Counted from the stretch's first letter, positions 11,285-21,694 are shown. The stretch: DNA of 64,000 bases from Linnemannia elongata (GCA_036320915.1 JAXBDG010000002.1:1178001-1242000); one strand, 5' to 3'. The notes: generated by a model from the sequence alone, not told the origin. Translations and numbers: made by a program.

Positions 11285-11299
11285 CGTCCGCGGTCTTCA
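11285..11299 (+). repeat. 15-bp target-site duplication, right copy
   Basis: Exact repeat of 9930-9944; directly follows the A-tail of LINE piece 1. Confidence 0.85.
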
Positions 11300-11865
11300 G
11301 AACCCCACAGTCCATCGCCAAGACGGTCCTCCACAAATTCGTTGGCTACCTGGAGATGCACGTCTCAGAGCTGATCTGGAAACCCCGATGTTCCGCGACT
11401 ATCGTGTAGGAGCAGACCCAGGGCACCTCATGCAGGGACAAGACATCAAAATAAACAGGCCCCCATGGCGACTGGAGTCAAGGATATGGTTACATCACGC
11501 GTGATGGCTCCTGCCCGTGTGGCGCTTTGCTAGCCACACATGAGGATCGGATCTGCCCTGGAGCGAACAAGGAACCACGCGCAGCTGACGAGCGGCTGTT
11601 GGAGTGTTTGTTGGGAAGGAGGAAGTTATCATTGATGGCGAGGATGGGAAGAATCCCCTTTATTCGTATCTAGTTTTAGTTTCTTCCGTTATTGCTGTGA
11701 AGAGCAGCTACAATTGTTGCGCAGAGCCAGGTTCCAGAACGGACTGTGCCTGACAGATGGTTCACTGAAGAAGTTCGGGTATGTAGTCCCCTTTACTTCC
11801 AAATGCCTCCTTTGTTCCATTTATCCGAGAATAAAATTGTGTACGAAAAAAAAAAAAAAAAAAAA
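11300..11865 (+). mobile_element. LINE piece 2, older, interrupted by piece 1
   Basis: Closely similar to the 3' part of piece 1, from the segment encoding VFRTPQSIAK to the 3' UTR, and ends in a 20-A tail (11846-11865). Its reading frame is broken: a premature stop follows IVARL-type sequence near 11407 and there is a frame change after it, so it is older than piece 1. A few tens of bases left of 9944 (from about 9921) may be its severed 5' edge, since GCCTCGTCCGCGGTCTTC can be read as SSAVF of the same protein. No target duplication was found for it. Confidence 0.75.
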
Positions 11866-12049
11866 GGTTTGGGTGGCGTGGACGTTTTTATATATATATT
11901 CTTGGCGCAAAGAAATTACTACAAAGTACTCAAGATGAAACACGGAAGACGACATACATAAAAAAAAACATGACATGGCCCAACCTAGGTATGAAATGCT
12001 AGGTGTCGTGCCACTATCTATCACGAAAAGTCAAAAAAAAAATGAGGAG
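11866..12049. other. Short unique spacer
   Basis: AT-rich sequence between the tail of LINE piece 2 and the second tRNA-like relic. It contains A-runs and a near-palindrome CCTAGGTATGAAATGCTAGG (about 11984-12003). No gene. Confidence 0.5.
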
Positions 12050-12121
12050 TACGGCCTGTGTGGGTCGAACACACGACCTTCTGAACTTCAGTAAGATGCT
12101 CTCCCACTGAGCTAAAGCCGA
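12050..12121 (-). pseudogene. tRNA-Phe-like relic 2
   Basis: On the minus strand a 72-base tRNA-like sequence with intact D and T arms, anticodon loop CTGAAGT (GAA) and a T9 run just past the 3' end. Acceptor pair 1-72 is T-T and one anticodon-stem pair (T-C) is broken; the D loop is one base shorter than in the intact gene. It shares TCTT.CTGAAGT with relic 1 but not with the functional gene, so the two relics have a common decayed ancestor. Confidence 0.65.
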
Positions 12122-12165
12122 ACAAAAACTTTTCCCTCCAAAGCTTTCCTTCTTTCTTTCATAAC

Positions 12166-12173
<8 letters not shown>

Positions 12174-12209
<36 letters not shown>
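12174..12209 (+). repeat. A36 tract
   Basis: A 36-base A run immediately precedes the 5' edge of LINE piece 4. It may be the tail of a still earlier insertion or an expanded junction. Confidence 0.7.
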
Positions 12210-12214
<5 letters not shown>

Positions 12215-12235
12215 GTTAGCCGTCAAGAACCGCCC

Positions 12236-12244
12236 CCAGTGCCA
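12236..12244 (+). repeat. 9-bp target-site duplication of LINE piece 3, left copy
   Basis: CCAGTGCCA is repeated at 12442-12450 directly after the A-tail of piece 3. Removing piece 3 and one repeat restores the continuity of piece 4. Confidence 0.75.
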
Positions 12245-12441
12245 TTTTTTTTTCCCGTTATTGCTATGAAGAGCAGCGACAATTGTTGCGCAGAGCCAGG
12301 TTCCTGACCGGACTGTGACTGGCGGATGATTCACTGAAGTGGTTTGGTCTGTAGTCCCCTTTACCTCCAAATGCCTCCTTTGGTCTGTTCGTCAGAAAAA
12401 AAAAATCGTGTACAAAAAAAAAAAAAAAAAAAAAAAAAAAA
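12245..12441 (+). mobile_element. LINE piece 3, 3'-UTR-only insertion
   Basis: After nine T residues this short piece carries only the family 3' UTR (from CCCGTTATTGCT at about 12254) and a 28-A tail (12414-12441). It is flanked by the 9-bp duplication CCAGTGCCA and sits inside piece 4. Confidence 0.8.
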
Positions 12442-12840
12442 CCAGTGCCAGTTCAATGGCGCTGTCCATGTGATGAGGAGCATGTCCGTGGGGTCTTCTT
12501 TCGGTGGCGCTCAATCGGTGTATCAAGGCCACCCGGTCTCCGATCGCGACCTGGATCCAAGTGGCACGTCTCGGACCTACTGCGAGGCATCACCCCTAAG
12601 AGCATGCTGTCTGAGTGGTCGTCAGTCTTCCGGTCCCCAAAGTCGATTGCTCGGACGGTCCTGCACAAGTTTGTTCGCTACCTGGAGGCACAGGCCTCGG
12701 AGCTGATATGAAAACCTCGGTGTTCGGAGACCATTGCATGGGAGCAGGCGCAAGACATCCAAATACACTTCGAGGAGACTTTGGGAACAAAAAAAAAAAA
12801 AAAAAAAAAAAAAAGATGGTATGGATGTGAGCAAAAGGAA

Positions 12841-12865
12841 TGCGACCTGTGTGGATTGAACACAC

Positions 12866-12906
<41 letters not shown>

Positions 12907-12913
12907 AGGTCGC
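12841..12913 (-). tRNA. tRNA-Phe (anticodon GAA)
   Basis: Minus-strand cloverleaf with all pairs intact: acceptor GCGACCT/AGGTCGC, D arm GCTC/GAGC, anticodon stem TCAGA/TCTGA with loop CTGAAGA, T arm GTGTG/CACAC, discriminator A. It follows the universal eukaryotic tRNA-Phe pattern closely. There is no intron. A T4 terminator follows the 3' end within ten bases. Confidence 0.96.
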
Positions 12914-14029
12914 AATTTTCTTGATGAATGCTCGACCCTGGCATATATATATGTTTCTAAAAATTTCACATAATCAGACTTGTGATGTCATGGTACGCTA
13001 AATTGGTGGGCGGCCTACGTCGCGACTTTTCTCTTCAAAAAAATCCACCAAAAAAAAAATCTCCTCAAAAAAACCGTACAAAGGGGTACAGGTGTCGCGG
13101 AAAGCGCTCTGATTAGTTTTACGGAGGTCATCAAGGTATGTATATAAGCTTGCTACATAGATGCCTCGCAAAGCCAAGAAACATCTTTCTCCTTTGTTTT
13201 TCAGTGTGCTATTGAGAAAAGTAGAGGCATCGTTACATCTGTTTTTATTATTTAGGAGGGGGGAGAGTGGGTTAAGGTGGTCAAGTTGCTGGAGGGTTTT
13301 CAGTAAACCCTCACCTTCTAGTCAACCACGAGGAGCTTTAAAAGTGAGCACCTAGAGTAAAAAAAAGGAAAAGTACAGTGAATGCAAAGTTCTTGGGAAA
13401 TTAGAGGGCGAGAAAGAGAGGAGGGCGAATTGCTGTGGCCCGAGAAAGTAGAAGCAGAGATAGATTGCCCGTTAAAATTGAGGGTAGCAGCTCGCAGGAA
13501 CAGCCCTCTGGTCTCTCTATTACTGAGTTGCTGATTGATCGATCTCCACCTGATACCATTTTCTCCCTACATAGTCCAAGCATTATCTACCCTTCTACCA
13601 CTCAGCACCAAGATGGTGCGCTCTTCAACCTCTTCTAAAAGTGAAAAAGAAAGCTAACACAAGCAAAGTACTACTGGCCAACAAAACCTAAAGCCTCTAG
13701 TCTGTTTGGCTACATTCCCCCACGAATAAAAAAAAGACCATGTAACACCAGCAGAGAACAACGACGTTGAGAGAGCTCGCTCGCTCTACTCGCTTTCTCT
13801 CTTTCATTCTATTTTCGCGCGTAAAGAAAAGTGCAATACAAACCTAGCTCTTCTTATTATACAATTTTGTTCACCAACAGAATACAGAATACAAGCTCAT
13901 CTGAATGTGGAAGATACGTGTTGGACAGCACGCAAGCAGGAGAGACAAAAAGCAAAAAAGAGCAAGTAATCTCAAACACTGAGGTGGTTCTATTTTGGAG
14001 AAAAAAAGGCGCGTAAGACAGTTTCAACA

Positions 14030-14095
14030 CGCACATTACTTCTCATCTACAAATATTCCTCATAGGGTTAGCGCAGACATGAACAGTAAAAACCC
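14030..14095. repeat. Degenerate repeat, copy A
   Basis: CTCATAGGGTTAGCGCAGAC with its flanks resembles 14430-14490 (CTCACACGGGGTTAGCACGG). Minus-strand translation of both gives similar short peptides (FMSALTL-type versus YISVLTPCEYFGC), hinting at decayed coding sequence of one element family. Confidence 0.35.
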
Positions 14096-14186
14096 TTTCT
14101 CTCCACCCTGTCATTTTACCCTTCTTCATCGAAAACGCACTTTCCGTTTTGAAAAAGAAAGGGTCTAGAAAGGTGAGTACAAAGTT

Positions 14187-14363
14187 CTACTTGTTCTTCT
14201 GGGCCTCGCCGCCCTTAGGCTTGCACAACTTAGGCATGCTGCTCTTCTCTTGCTCTGAATCACTAACCGACGAAGCCTTCTCGCTCCCAACAGACTCATT
14301 CTTAACTAGAGCAGGGATTTTCTTATGCCAGCCTTCTCCAAAAAATAGCGATCCCCTCAGCTC
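14187..14363 (-). pseudogene. Coding-like C-terminal fragment, unknown element
   Basis: On the minus strand an open stretch of about 58 codons begins just after a TAG that could be an intron acceptor and ends with a stop at 14187-14189. The peptide has a hydrophobic/aromatic start (ELRGSLFFGEGWHKKIP) and a charged Lys/Ser-rich tail ending GGEAQKNK. It lies between the two related repeats, so it may be the tail of a decayed transposon protein. I do not recognise the family. Confidence 0.3.
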
Positions 14364-14429
14364 CTAGCTTTAGTACCCCTGAATGTCTCCCATCTCATGA
14401 GCGGGTACAAGTTGACATGACCGACTTCA

Positions 14430-14490
14430 TCGTCGCCTCCACACATCCAAAATACTCACACGGGGTTAGCACGGAAATGTAAACAAAAAA
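14430..14490. repeat. Degenerate repeat, copy B
   Basis: Partner of copy A at 14030-14095; same orientation, about 400 bases apart. Confidence 0.35.
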
Positions 14491-14542
14491 AAGTTCAATC
14501 GGAGATCCCGACGGGATCCAAAAGAAGAAGCTAATGCTTACT

Positions 14543-14614
14543 TGCCAACACCTGGAATCGAACCAGGATCGTCTCGGCCACAACGAGATATACTAACCAT
14601 TATACTATATTGGC
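14543..14614 (-). tRNA. tRNA-His (anticodon GTG)
   Basis: Minus-strand cloverleaf: acceptor GCCAATA/TGTTGGC, anticodon stem TCTCG/CGAGA with loop TTGTGGC, T arm CCTGG/CCAGG, discriminator A. The D arm TATAGTATAATGGTTAGTATA is the usual eukaryotic tRNA-His form. The extra 5' G of mature tRNA-His is not encoded upstream and would be added after transcription. No intron. Confidence 0.95.
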
Positions 14615-14692
14615 GGATGGTGGGCTGATTTCTCAGAGCTATCTGAATCATCTGACAGCTCGGGAACCGTCCGGGGCCTTCTGGGACCCTCG

Positions 14693-14693
<1 letters not shown>

Positions 14694-14725
<32 letters not shown>
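14694..14725 (-). repeat. T32 tract (A-tail on minus strand)
   Basis: A 32-base T run, 79 bases upstream of tRNA-His relative to its transcription. Read on the minus strand it is an A-tail, suggesting an old retrotransposed piece to its right; the sequence there does not match the LINE family at 9.9-12.8 kb. Confidence 0.6.
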
Positions 14726-14726
<1 letters not shown>

Positions 14727-14983
14727 GTGGCGCAATTTTTGTTCTTGGTGGAGATGTGTTACTGAGTTCATTCACTCGTTCTAGAAGGCTGTAAATGCGT
14801 GAGATGGTAGCCAGTGCGGTTCTCCCCGAGATTTCTCACTTTGGCAAGAAACAAATCTGCGAAAAGCTTTTTAGTTCTGTTGCAATTAGAGGCAAAGAAA
14901 TAGGATGAAAGAGAATTGTGAAAAACCACTACATTTTTTTTAGGTGGTACAGGCGAACACTGAGGTCTTATTCCTTTGGCACT

Positions 14984-14990
14984 TCACGTG
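14984..14990 (+). promoter_or_regulatory. TCACGTG E-box-like site
   Basis: About 400 bases before the BTB gene start. One of four TCACGTG heptamers found upstream of genes here. Confidence 0.25.
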
Positions 14991-15396
14991 CTGTGCCTCA
15001 TCACTGCGTGGGAAGTCAACCTCGCCTCTTTCTTCATGCCTTTCTCTCTTTGACAAAAAATTAATCGCAGCTGAATATGAAGAGGTAACCCAGGAGGGTG
15101 CAATGGTCAGTTGCATGAAAAAGGAATGCTGGTGCTTAGAATGTTCATGTCTTAGATGGACGCGAGGATTTGGCGCTGTTTGATGGCGTGTGGACAGAGG
15201 GAAAGACGATGGTGAAATCCTACAGGCTTTTGTCGTCACTTTTGATCACTCTCACGAGACTGATGAGAAAAAAACCAAGGATGCACGACACTCCTACGCC
15301 GAGCTCGCGTTTCTTTCTCTCTTTCTCCCTTTCACTTTTCCACTCTGTCTCACTCTCACCACTCAACAAGCTACCGCCAGACAATACTGTCAAACA

Positions 15397-16864
15397 ATGA
15401 ACGAGTCAGAGTCAGTCCAAGACTACAGCTCAACCCTCACCTTCAGTGTACTCTGCTCAACCTTTGACGTCTCAGTGGCCGCACCCAACACCCAAATAAA
15501 ATCCCGCATTTTCGACAAAGCCTCTGCCATCCTCAGTCAGTACGGTTGTTGGCACTGCATCTTCACCGAGACCAAGCGAAAAAACAAGGCCGGCATCGAG
15601 CTCAACCTCTCCCTCACATGGCGGTCCTACCAGGATCCTGCGTCTTCGTCTAGCTTTCCCACCTCATTCAACCTACAAGAGATGGCAAAAGGTCAGCAGG
15701 GTGTCGCGTCCAACGCCCGGGAGCTAATCAGTCGCATCCAAAGCATTAAAATGCGATCCGACTCGACACTTTCTGAGCTCTTGGTCGACCGCCTCGATGG
15801 TCACCGCATCTATGAGGGCGATACCATTCAAGGTACCTTTGGTCTCTATTTTTGTTTCTTTTCTCTGCCATCAAGCTCGTGCGCATGTCTGATCGAAATG
15901 TTCATGGTGCAAAAATTTAGTCAAGCTGCAGTCGGGAAGGGTGACGAGGAACGGACGATACAAGTTCAGAATCGCATTCCATACACAGGACATCTCGAGA
16001 TCTCGGTTCCTCGAATACCCTATCTTCCCCTCCTTTCTCGACATCTACACAGACTTTGATCCTGAGCAATACTGGAAAGACACCCCGCCGGATGTTTGCT
16101 TCTACTTTCCTGCCTCGAGGACTGTTCACGAGCCAATCTCCATTAACGCCCACTCATCTGCTCTGGGCGAGAGCCAATATTTTGCCCAGCGGTTGATGGA
16201 AGTGGCTGAGGAAAAGGCCGCCCGAGAAAGCCCCTTCTACGGTGCCTTATGCAACATCACCGAGTTCACCCCTCAAGTCTTTCGAGTCATGCTGCGGTAC
16301 CTCTACACAGGACGGTTGCGACTTAAGAAGCGAAGTGAAGAAGCTCAAAAGCGAGTCACTTCTGGGGTCACCCAGAATGAGAACGGGTCTAGTGGTACTG
16401 CTACTTCAGAGGTCTATATTTTTGGAGCCTTCGAGACAGAGGAAGGAAGAAAGAAGCGCCGAGATGAATCAAATGCTGTTTTCTTTGAGGACCTTTACCG
16501 GGTTTCAGAGCGCTATGAGATTCCGACGCTGAAGGCCTTGTCACTCAAGGCTATGCAGTGTTCTTTGAACATGTCGGTGGCCATCTCTCTGTTGGCCAAA
16601 TCTAGACTCGAGGGCCAAGAGGCGTGGAGTGAGGAGAGGGACAAGGATGGGTCACATCGAGACCCCGAGACCGTCTTGAACAGACTGCAGTGGGCCATGG
16701 TCAAGGACAGCGTCAAGGAGTATATCCAGTTCTTTGGTACCGAGGTCACTACCTCAGCGAACGACGCCGCTCCCTGGCAGGACCTCTCTGTCGAAGAGCG
16801 CAACGACACGGTCAACTCTCTCGGTGAGGACATTCTCTGTAATCTCTACCGCTTGTGGGAGTAA
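15397..16864 (+). CDS. BTB/POZ-domain protein with MATH-like N-terminus
   Basis: Two exons (15397-15832, 15921-16864) give about 459 residues. The start MNESESVQDYSS is chosen because the frame upstream is low complexity. The N-terminal part (TLTFSVLCSTFDVS...) has the look of a degenerate MATH/TRAF-like sandwich. After the intron comes a BTB fold at about residues 200-330: VCFYFPAS, an acidic-aromatic helix, then EFTPQVFRVMLRYLYTGRL, the diagnostic BTB strand-helix. A charged insertion of about 50 residues follows, and then EDLYRVSERYEIPTLKALS, the usual last BTB helices and BACK-like start. Such proteins often serve as cullin-3 substrate adaptors (family knowledge). Substrate unknown; no operon-like partner nearby. 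Confidence 0.78.
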
Positions 16865-16940
16865 GCTACTTCTCCTTATTCAATTACTAGAACGCACAGA
16901 AATGAAGTCGCGTCCTCGCTCAATCTGGAGGCATGCTCAG

Positions 16941-16947
16941 TCACGTG
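16941..16947 (+). promoter_or_regulatory. TCACGTG E-box-like site
   Basis: Lies about 210 bases before the kinesin start codon in the short 292-base gap after the BTB gene. Confidence 0.35.
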
Positions 16948-17156
16948 TAAAATCTTCTGTCCCTTGAGCGCGCTCGTTGGATTTTGTTTGTTTTCTTTTT
17001 TTTATCTCAGTTCACACCCACGCGTTCGACCTTACTCACATCACTCCTCCTTTCGACAAACAACCACAAGGACACGGACGAGGACAAGGAATCACATCTC
17101 TATCACACCATTACCATCCCTCAACTCACACACAGATCTCACTCTCCTCACATTCA

Positions 17157-20100
17157 ATGTTTGGCGCAAGAAACGGGACCGGCCATCCCGCCTCCAACGC
17201 CCAAAGGCCCTCTCACAACAACAACTCTAATAACATCAACAATGGCGACAACACCCCTTCACTTCGTCGAAGACTGTCATCAGATTCCATAAACTCGGTA
17301 GGATCGGCTGGCTCTGCCCCCATTACCAACCGGGCACCCACCCCTTCACTGCATCACCCACAGCAAAGTCAGCAGCAACAACAACAACTCCATCAGCTCG
17401 CCAAGTCCATGGGACCTTCTGGGGCTGGTGCAAACAAGGAGCTCAACATTCAAGTTGTGGTCAGAATCAGGTAACGAGAGGTCACCAAGTCTATCACCAA
17501 AACGGTTTATATCGAAACAGCGAATGACCTGCTTGGTACCAACACCACTGCCTTTATTTTTGCGACCGATAGGAATCGTTCTGAGCGAGAGGTCAAGGAA
17601 AACTCGCCCGTGGTAGTGCAGGCACAGAACAAAGAGATCACAGTCCCCTCAACTCTCGGAGACCGAGCACCGTCGAAGTCTTACAACTTCGACCGCGTCT
17701 TCATGTACTCGGATCAGCAGAGCATCTACAATGAGGTCGTCACGCCGATCCTGGAAGAAGTCTTGCTCGGCTACAACTGCACCATCTTTGCTTACGGACA
17801 GACAGGAACAGGAAAGACCTACACGATGGAGGGAGACCTTCGAGACAAGTTTGGAGATAGCTCGCGCGAGGCCGGTATTATTCCCAGGACGCTCTATCGC
17901 CTATTCGACGCTCTCAAGGCCCAGAACGAGTTTACAGTCCGCGTGTCGTTCCTTGAGTTGTACAACGAGGAGATCAAGGATTTGCTGGCGCCAGATGACG
18001 ACCGCAAGGCCGTCAAAATCTTTGACAGTGTGAAAAAGCAGGGTCCTCTTGTCCAGGGTCTCGAGGAGGTTCCCGTCTTTGATGCACAGCAAGGTATCGA
18101 GGCTTTGAGACGAGGAAGCGCCAAGAGAACCGTCGCTGCGACAAAGAGCAACGACAAGTCGAGTCGCTCCCACGGAGTGTTCTCAATCACAGTCCATGTC
18201 AAGGAGACATCTGATGACGGCGAGGAGTTGTTAAAGATTGGAAAGCTAAACCTGGTCGATTTGGCAGGATCTGAGAACATTGCGCGTTCTGGAGCAGAGG
18301 CAACACAGGCCAAGGAGGCTGGAAGGATCAACCAGAGTTTACTCACTCTCGGAAGAGTTATCAACTCTCTTGTAGAACGTTCACAGCACATCCCATACAG
18401 GTAATATGCAGTGCTTACATTGTCATTTTTGCATTGCATATGATGCTTACTAGGTTACTGACTTTTACACTTTTCACAATGGCGCAATAGGGAGAGTAAG
18501 TTGACACGTTTGTTGGAGGATTCACTTGGAGGCAAGACAAAGACATGCATCATCGCCACCATCTCACCAGCTCGGTCGTGCCTGGAGGAGACATTCAGCA
18601 CACTCAACTACGCCAACCGAGCCAAGAACATCAAGAACACGCCCGAGATCAACCAAAAGATGACTAAGAAGGCCCTTATCAAGGAGTATTTGGTGGAAAT
18701 CGACCGTCTCAAGGCAGACCTCAACGTAAGTTCAGCCAGCCGTACGAAAGTGGTCCAGGAAATGATTCAAGAAAATCGTTTTTATTAACCTTGCCCTTTC
18801 TTCTGCCTGATTACAATGTCATTAGGCCACCCGCGAGAAGAACGGTGTTTTCATGACACAGGAATCGTACCAGGCACTTTTGGATGAAGCGACTAGCAAC
18901 AAGGATCTCGTGGGCGAAACTCAAAAGCAGGCGGAGAAGGTCGCACAGGAACTGCAGTTGTTGGAGGAAAAGTTCAGGGAAAATATGAAGCTCCTGACTA
19001 CGGCCGAATACAAGCTTGGAGTGTCAAACGCCGAACTCGAGACCAAACGTGCCGAGCTGGAGAAGACGCTTGAAGAGCTGATCAAGACCAAGCAGATTCT
19101 GGAGGAGGAGACCATTTTGCGGCAGGCCCACGCCCACACCGAGACCAAGCTCAACTCTATCGCAGCAGGTCTGCGTTCCACCCTCAGCACCAGCGTCAAG
19201 GATATCAAGGGTCTGCACGAGAAGCTGGAGAGAAAGACCATGATCGAGCGGGAGAACAGAGAGGCCCTTGCCGAGTTCCAGGAGAAACTATTGGCCCTCT
19301 CTGGCGAACTTGGTGACCGCATTGAACAGTTTGGCGCCAACCAAGGTGGACTTTTGACCTCGGTGACGCAGCGCATGGACGAGGCATTCAAGGAGGCAAC
19401 AGAAGGCGCAGAGAGTGCCAAGGCCTTTGTGGCGGCCCAGCTGGAGCGCATGGACAAGACTATGGCCTCATTCCAAGCCCTCGATGTCAGTGGCACAGAG
19501 AACGGCTTGGCTTTCAAGAAGGAGTTCGAGGCACTGCGCGCAGAGACTCACGAGTTTCTGAACGCTAGCACTCAGAGCACTACATTGTCGGCGATTGAGG
19601 GATTCGATTCTTTGAAGAACGCCTTGGCAGCTTACACCGGTTATGTTGAAAAGCAACACGAAGGACTAACGTCCGGGATGCTTGGTCTTGTAGATGAGTC
19701 GGCGGCGTTTTCTAGAGATGGTGTCCGTCAGATCCAGGGTGCTCTGGACGTATACGCGAAATCAACCGCCAAGGAGATTGAGTTTTTGGCGCGCCAGAAC
19801 CAGGCCCTCCGACAGCAACTTCAGGAGCAGGAGGCACTGAGGGAGGGACAAAAGGCAGCACTTCTCAAGGACATTGGTGGCTTGGTGGACGTTTTCCTGA
19901 AGGACCAGACCAGCACGTTGATGCGTCATTTCACGAATAGCCGTGATGCGTTGGAGGAGTCGACAGGCCGATTGAGTGCGGCTCACGCCCAACAGCAGTC
20001 ATGGACTCAAGAGTTTGGAGTGCAGGGAGCCAAGAGGATCGATCAGTTTGCAGAGTCGCGGAGGGCATTGGAGGCAGATGGTGTTGAAACCAAGACGAAA

Positions 20101-21447
20101 GTCACCCGTGAGGGTGGCCTTTTGGTTGCAAAGGCAGACCTTTTGAGCGTTGGTTTGCAGGAAAGATTGGAGGCACAGCAGGCGACAATGCAGTCTAGGA
20201 TGGCTGATTGGAACTCAAAGGCTCTTCAGGGACACGAGCAGGCTCAGTCCCAACAAGCTGCCATGGCCAAGTTGTACGACCAGACCTCCGACCACACCAT
20301 TATTGCGCTCAAGGATCTTTCGCTTCGCACTACGACATCGGCTGCTGGAATCGAGGCTGTCTATCGCAAGACCTCTGAAGATGTAAGTTTCATTTCAAGG
20401 TTCGCGTTGATGTCAAGATTGAAGCTTACACTTCGCAGATATGGTTTTAACATTGCGTGTTTATCCCAATAGGTTACTGCTGCCAGCGATCAGATGCGCC
20501 TGTTCAACGACGATGTTCAGCACAACTTGGGTGTGACGCGTGAGGAAACAGAGAGTCTTGTACCGCACCGTCTCAAGGTCGATGACTCTACAGGAAGAAC
20601 GCCATCTCGCCGAAAGTACAAGTACCCTCACACCTGGGGCGTGACTCGACCATCGCAGGATCTGTTGAAGGAGTTTAGGGAGCTGGGACGCGTCAAGGTG
20701 TTCACTACTGAGCTCGCGATGGAGAGGGATCTGTCGAGAGAGTCATCCGATACCGAGGAGGGTTCGGGACCATCGTCTCCTCTGGACGAAAAATCCAATG
20801 GCGTGTTTTCTTCGCTTCCAGAACTGTGTGTCGATTCTCGACCGATGATGGAGGTGGAGCGAGTAAACGAGGAAGCTACTCCTCTTGATCAAGAGTCGAC
20901 GTCGGTTGAGATGCTGAGTCCAGTGTCGAATGAGGCGAAGTCGTTGTCATCTTCGGCGCCCACTTCAAGGAGGGAGTCTCAGGCCTTTGTCCTGGAGGAA
21001 GTGGAGAAGGAGAAGGAGAAGGAGAACAGTGTCGAGACCAGGCCACCTGCCCCGCTTATGTCGCTCCACAATGGGGGCCACATTGCTAGACCCGTTCGAC
21101 CAGGATTTGTCAAAAAGGCTGTGCCGGGTTCAGGCGCCCAAACAGGATCGGTGTTGTCCAAAAGAACTGCCGCGGCAATGGAAACGAGTGACAGAGATGC
21201 AACCAGCCTTGCCGACATTAGCAACAACGTCCATAGCACCCAGGGTGACAACCCCTTCCAGGAGAGACACCACATTGGGGCTGGTGCTGGCGCTTCAGCA
21301 CTGACGGCAAAAGCCACGTCAGGAAGGACGGCGTTTGGGACAGGCAAGTCAGGACTGGTGAACAACGCGGAGGGACCTCGCAAGGTGATCCGACCCACAC
21401 TTGTCAAGCCTGTTAGACGTCCCTTTGGGAGCAACAACAGACCCTAG
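17157..21447 (+). CDS. Kinesin-5 (BimC/Eg5) mitotic motor
   Basis: Five exons (17157-17470, 17573-18400, 18491-18725, 18826-20382, 20473-21447) give about 1,302 residues. A Gln/Asn-rich leader precedes a motor starting NIQVVVRIR. The P-loop GQTGTGKT is near residue 180, switch I NDKSSRSH near 297, switch [10 protein letters not shown] near 332. A long coiled-coil stalk follows. At about residues 1015-1045 is a BimC box ([12 protein letters not shown]), with a CDK-type TP site that in this family controls spindle targeting. Kinesin-5 forms bipolar homotetramers that slide antiparallel microtubules apart. The Ser/Pro-rich tail ends in basic, RP-rich sequence. Subfamily is secure from motor plus BimC box. 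Convergent with the next gene, 247 bases away. Confidence 0.95.
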
Positions 21448-21694
21448 TTACCTTGTATCGCCACACCGCAATCCTTTTGTCTTCCTTTTCTTTACTTTGT
21501 ATATCATTTTTTAACCCTTTAGGTCTCTGTACACATACCCCTTCCTCCTTTCCAGCCAGTACTCCTCTCTCTTCGAACACTCCCTACATCCAACATAATG
21601 CGACATTCTGATATCGCGCTCGTCTTTTTTCGATTGTAGAACTATCATGTATCAAAGAACTCTTAAACAATATAGCCTTTTTATTCGCGACAGT

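Larger units (their letters stand above)
12210..12814 (+). mobile_element. LINE piece 4, divergent, interrupted by piece 3
   Basis: Two parts, 12210-12244 and 12442-12814, join across piece 3. The predicted protein from the second part (WHVSDLLRGITPKSMLSEW, then VFRSPKSIARTVLHKF) is clearly the same family as piece 1 but differs at many positions and has an in-frame stop (TGA near 12708). It ends in a 26-A tail (12789-12814) within coding sequence, without the family 3' UTR, so it was either polyadenylated early or lost its 3' end. The tail lies 26 bases from the 3' end of tRNA-Phe. Confidence 0.7.
12914..14542. other. Gene-poor, repeat-like region
   Basis: No intact gene. The stretch has A-runs, a degenerate related pair of segments (about 14030-14090 and 14430-14490) and a short minus-strand coding-like segment (14187-14363), each listed separately. 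The composition and broken frames suggest old mobile elements, but no family could be named. Confidence 0.5.

Noticed and set aside
15260..15267. CTGATGAG resembling a hammerhead ribozyme core
   Set aside because: No matching GAAA strand or flanking stems were found; the next bases are a plain A-run.
18921..19517. 198-codon minus-strand open frame opposite the kinesin stalk
   Set aside because: It mirrors coiled-coil coding sequence (Leu/Ser-rich translation of Glu/Lys codons) and has no independent signal.
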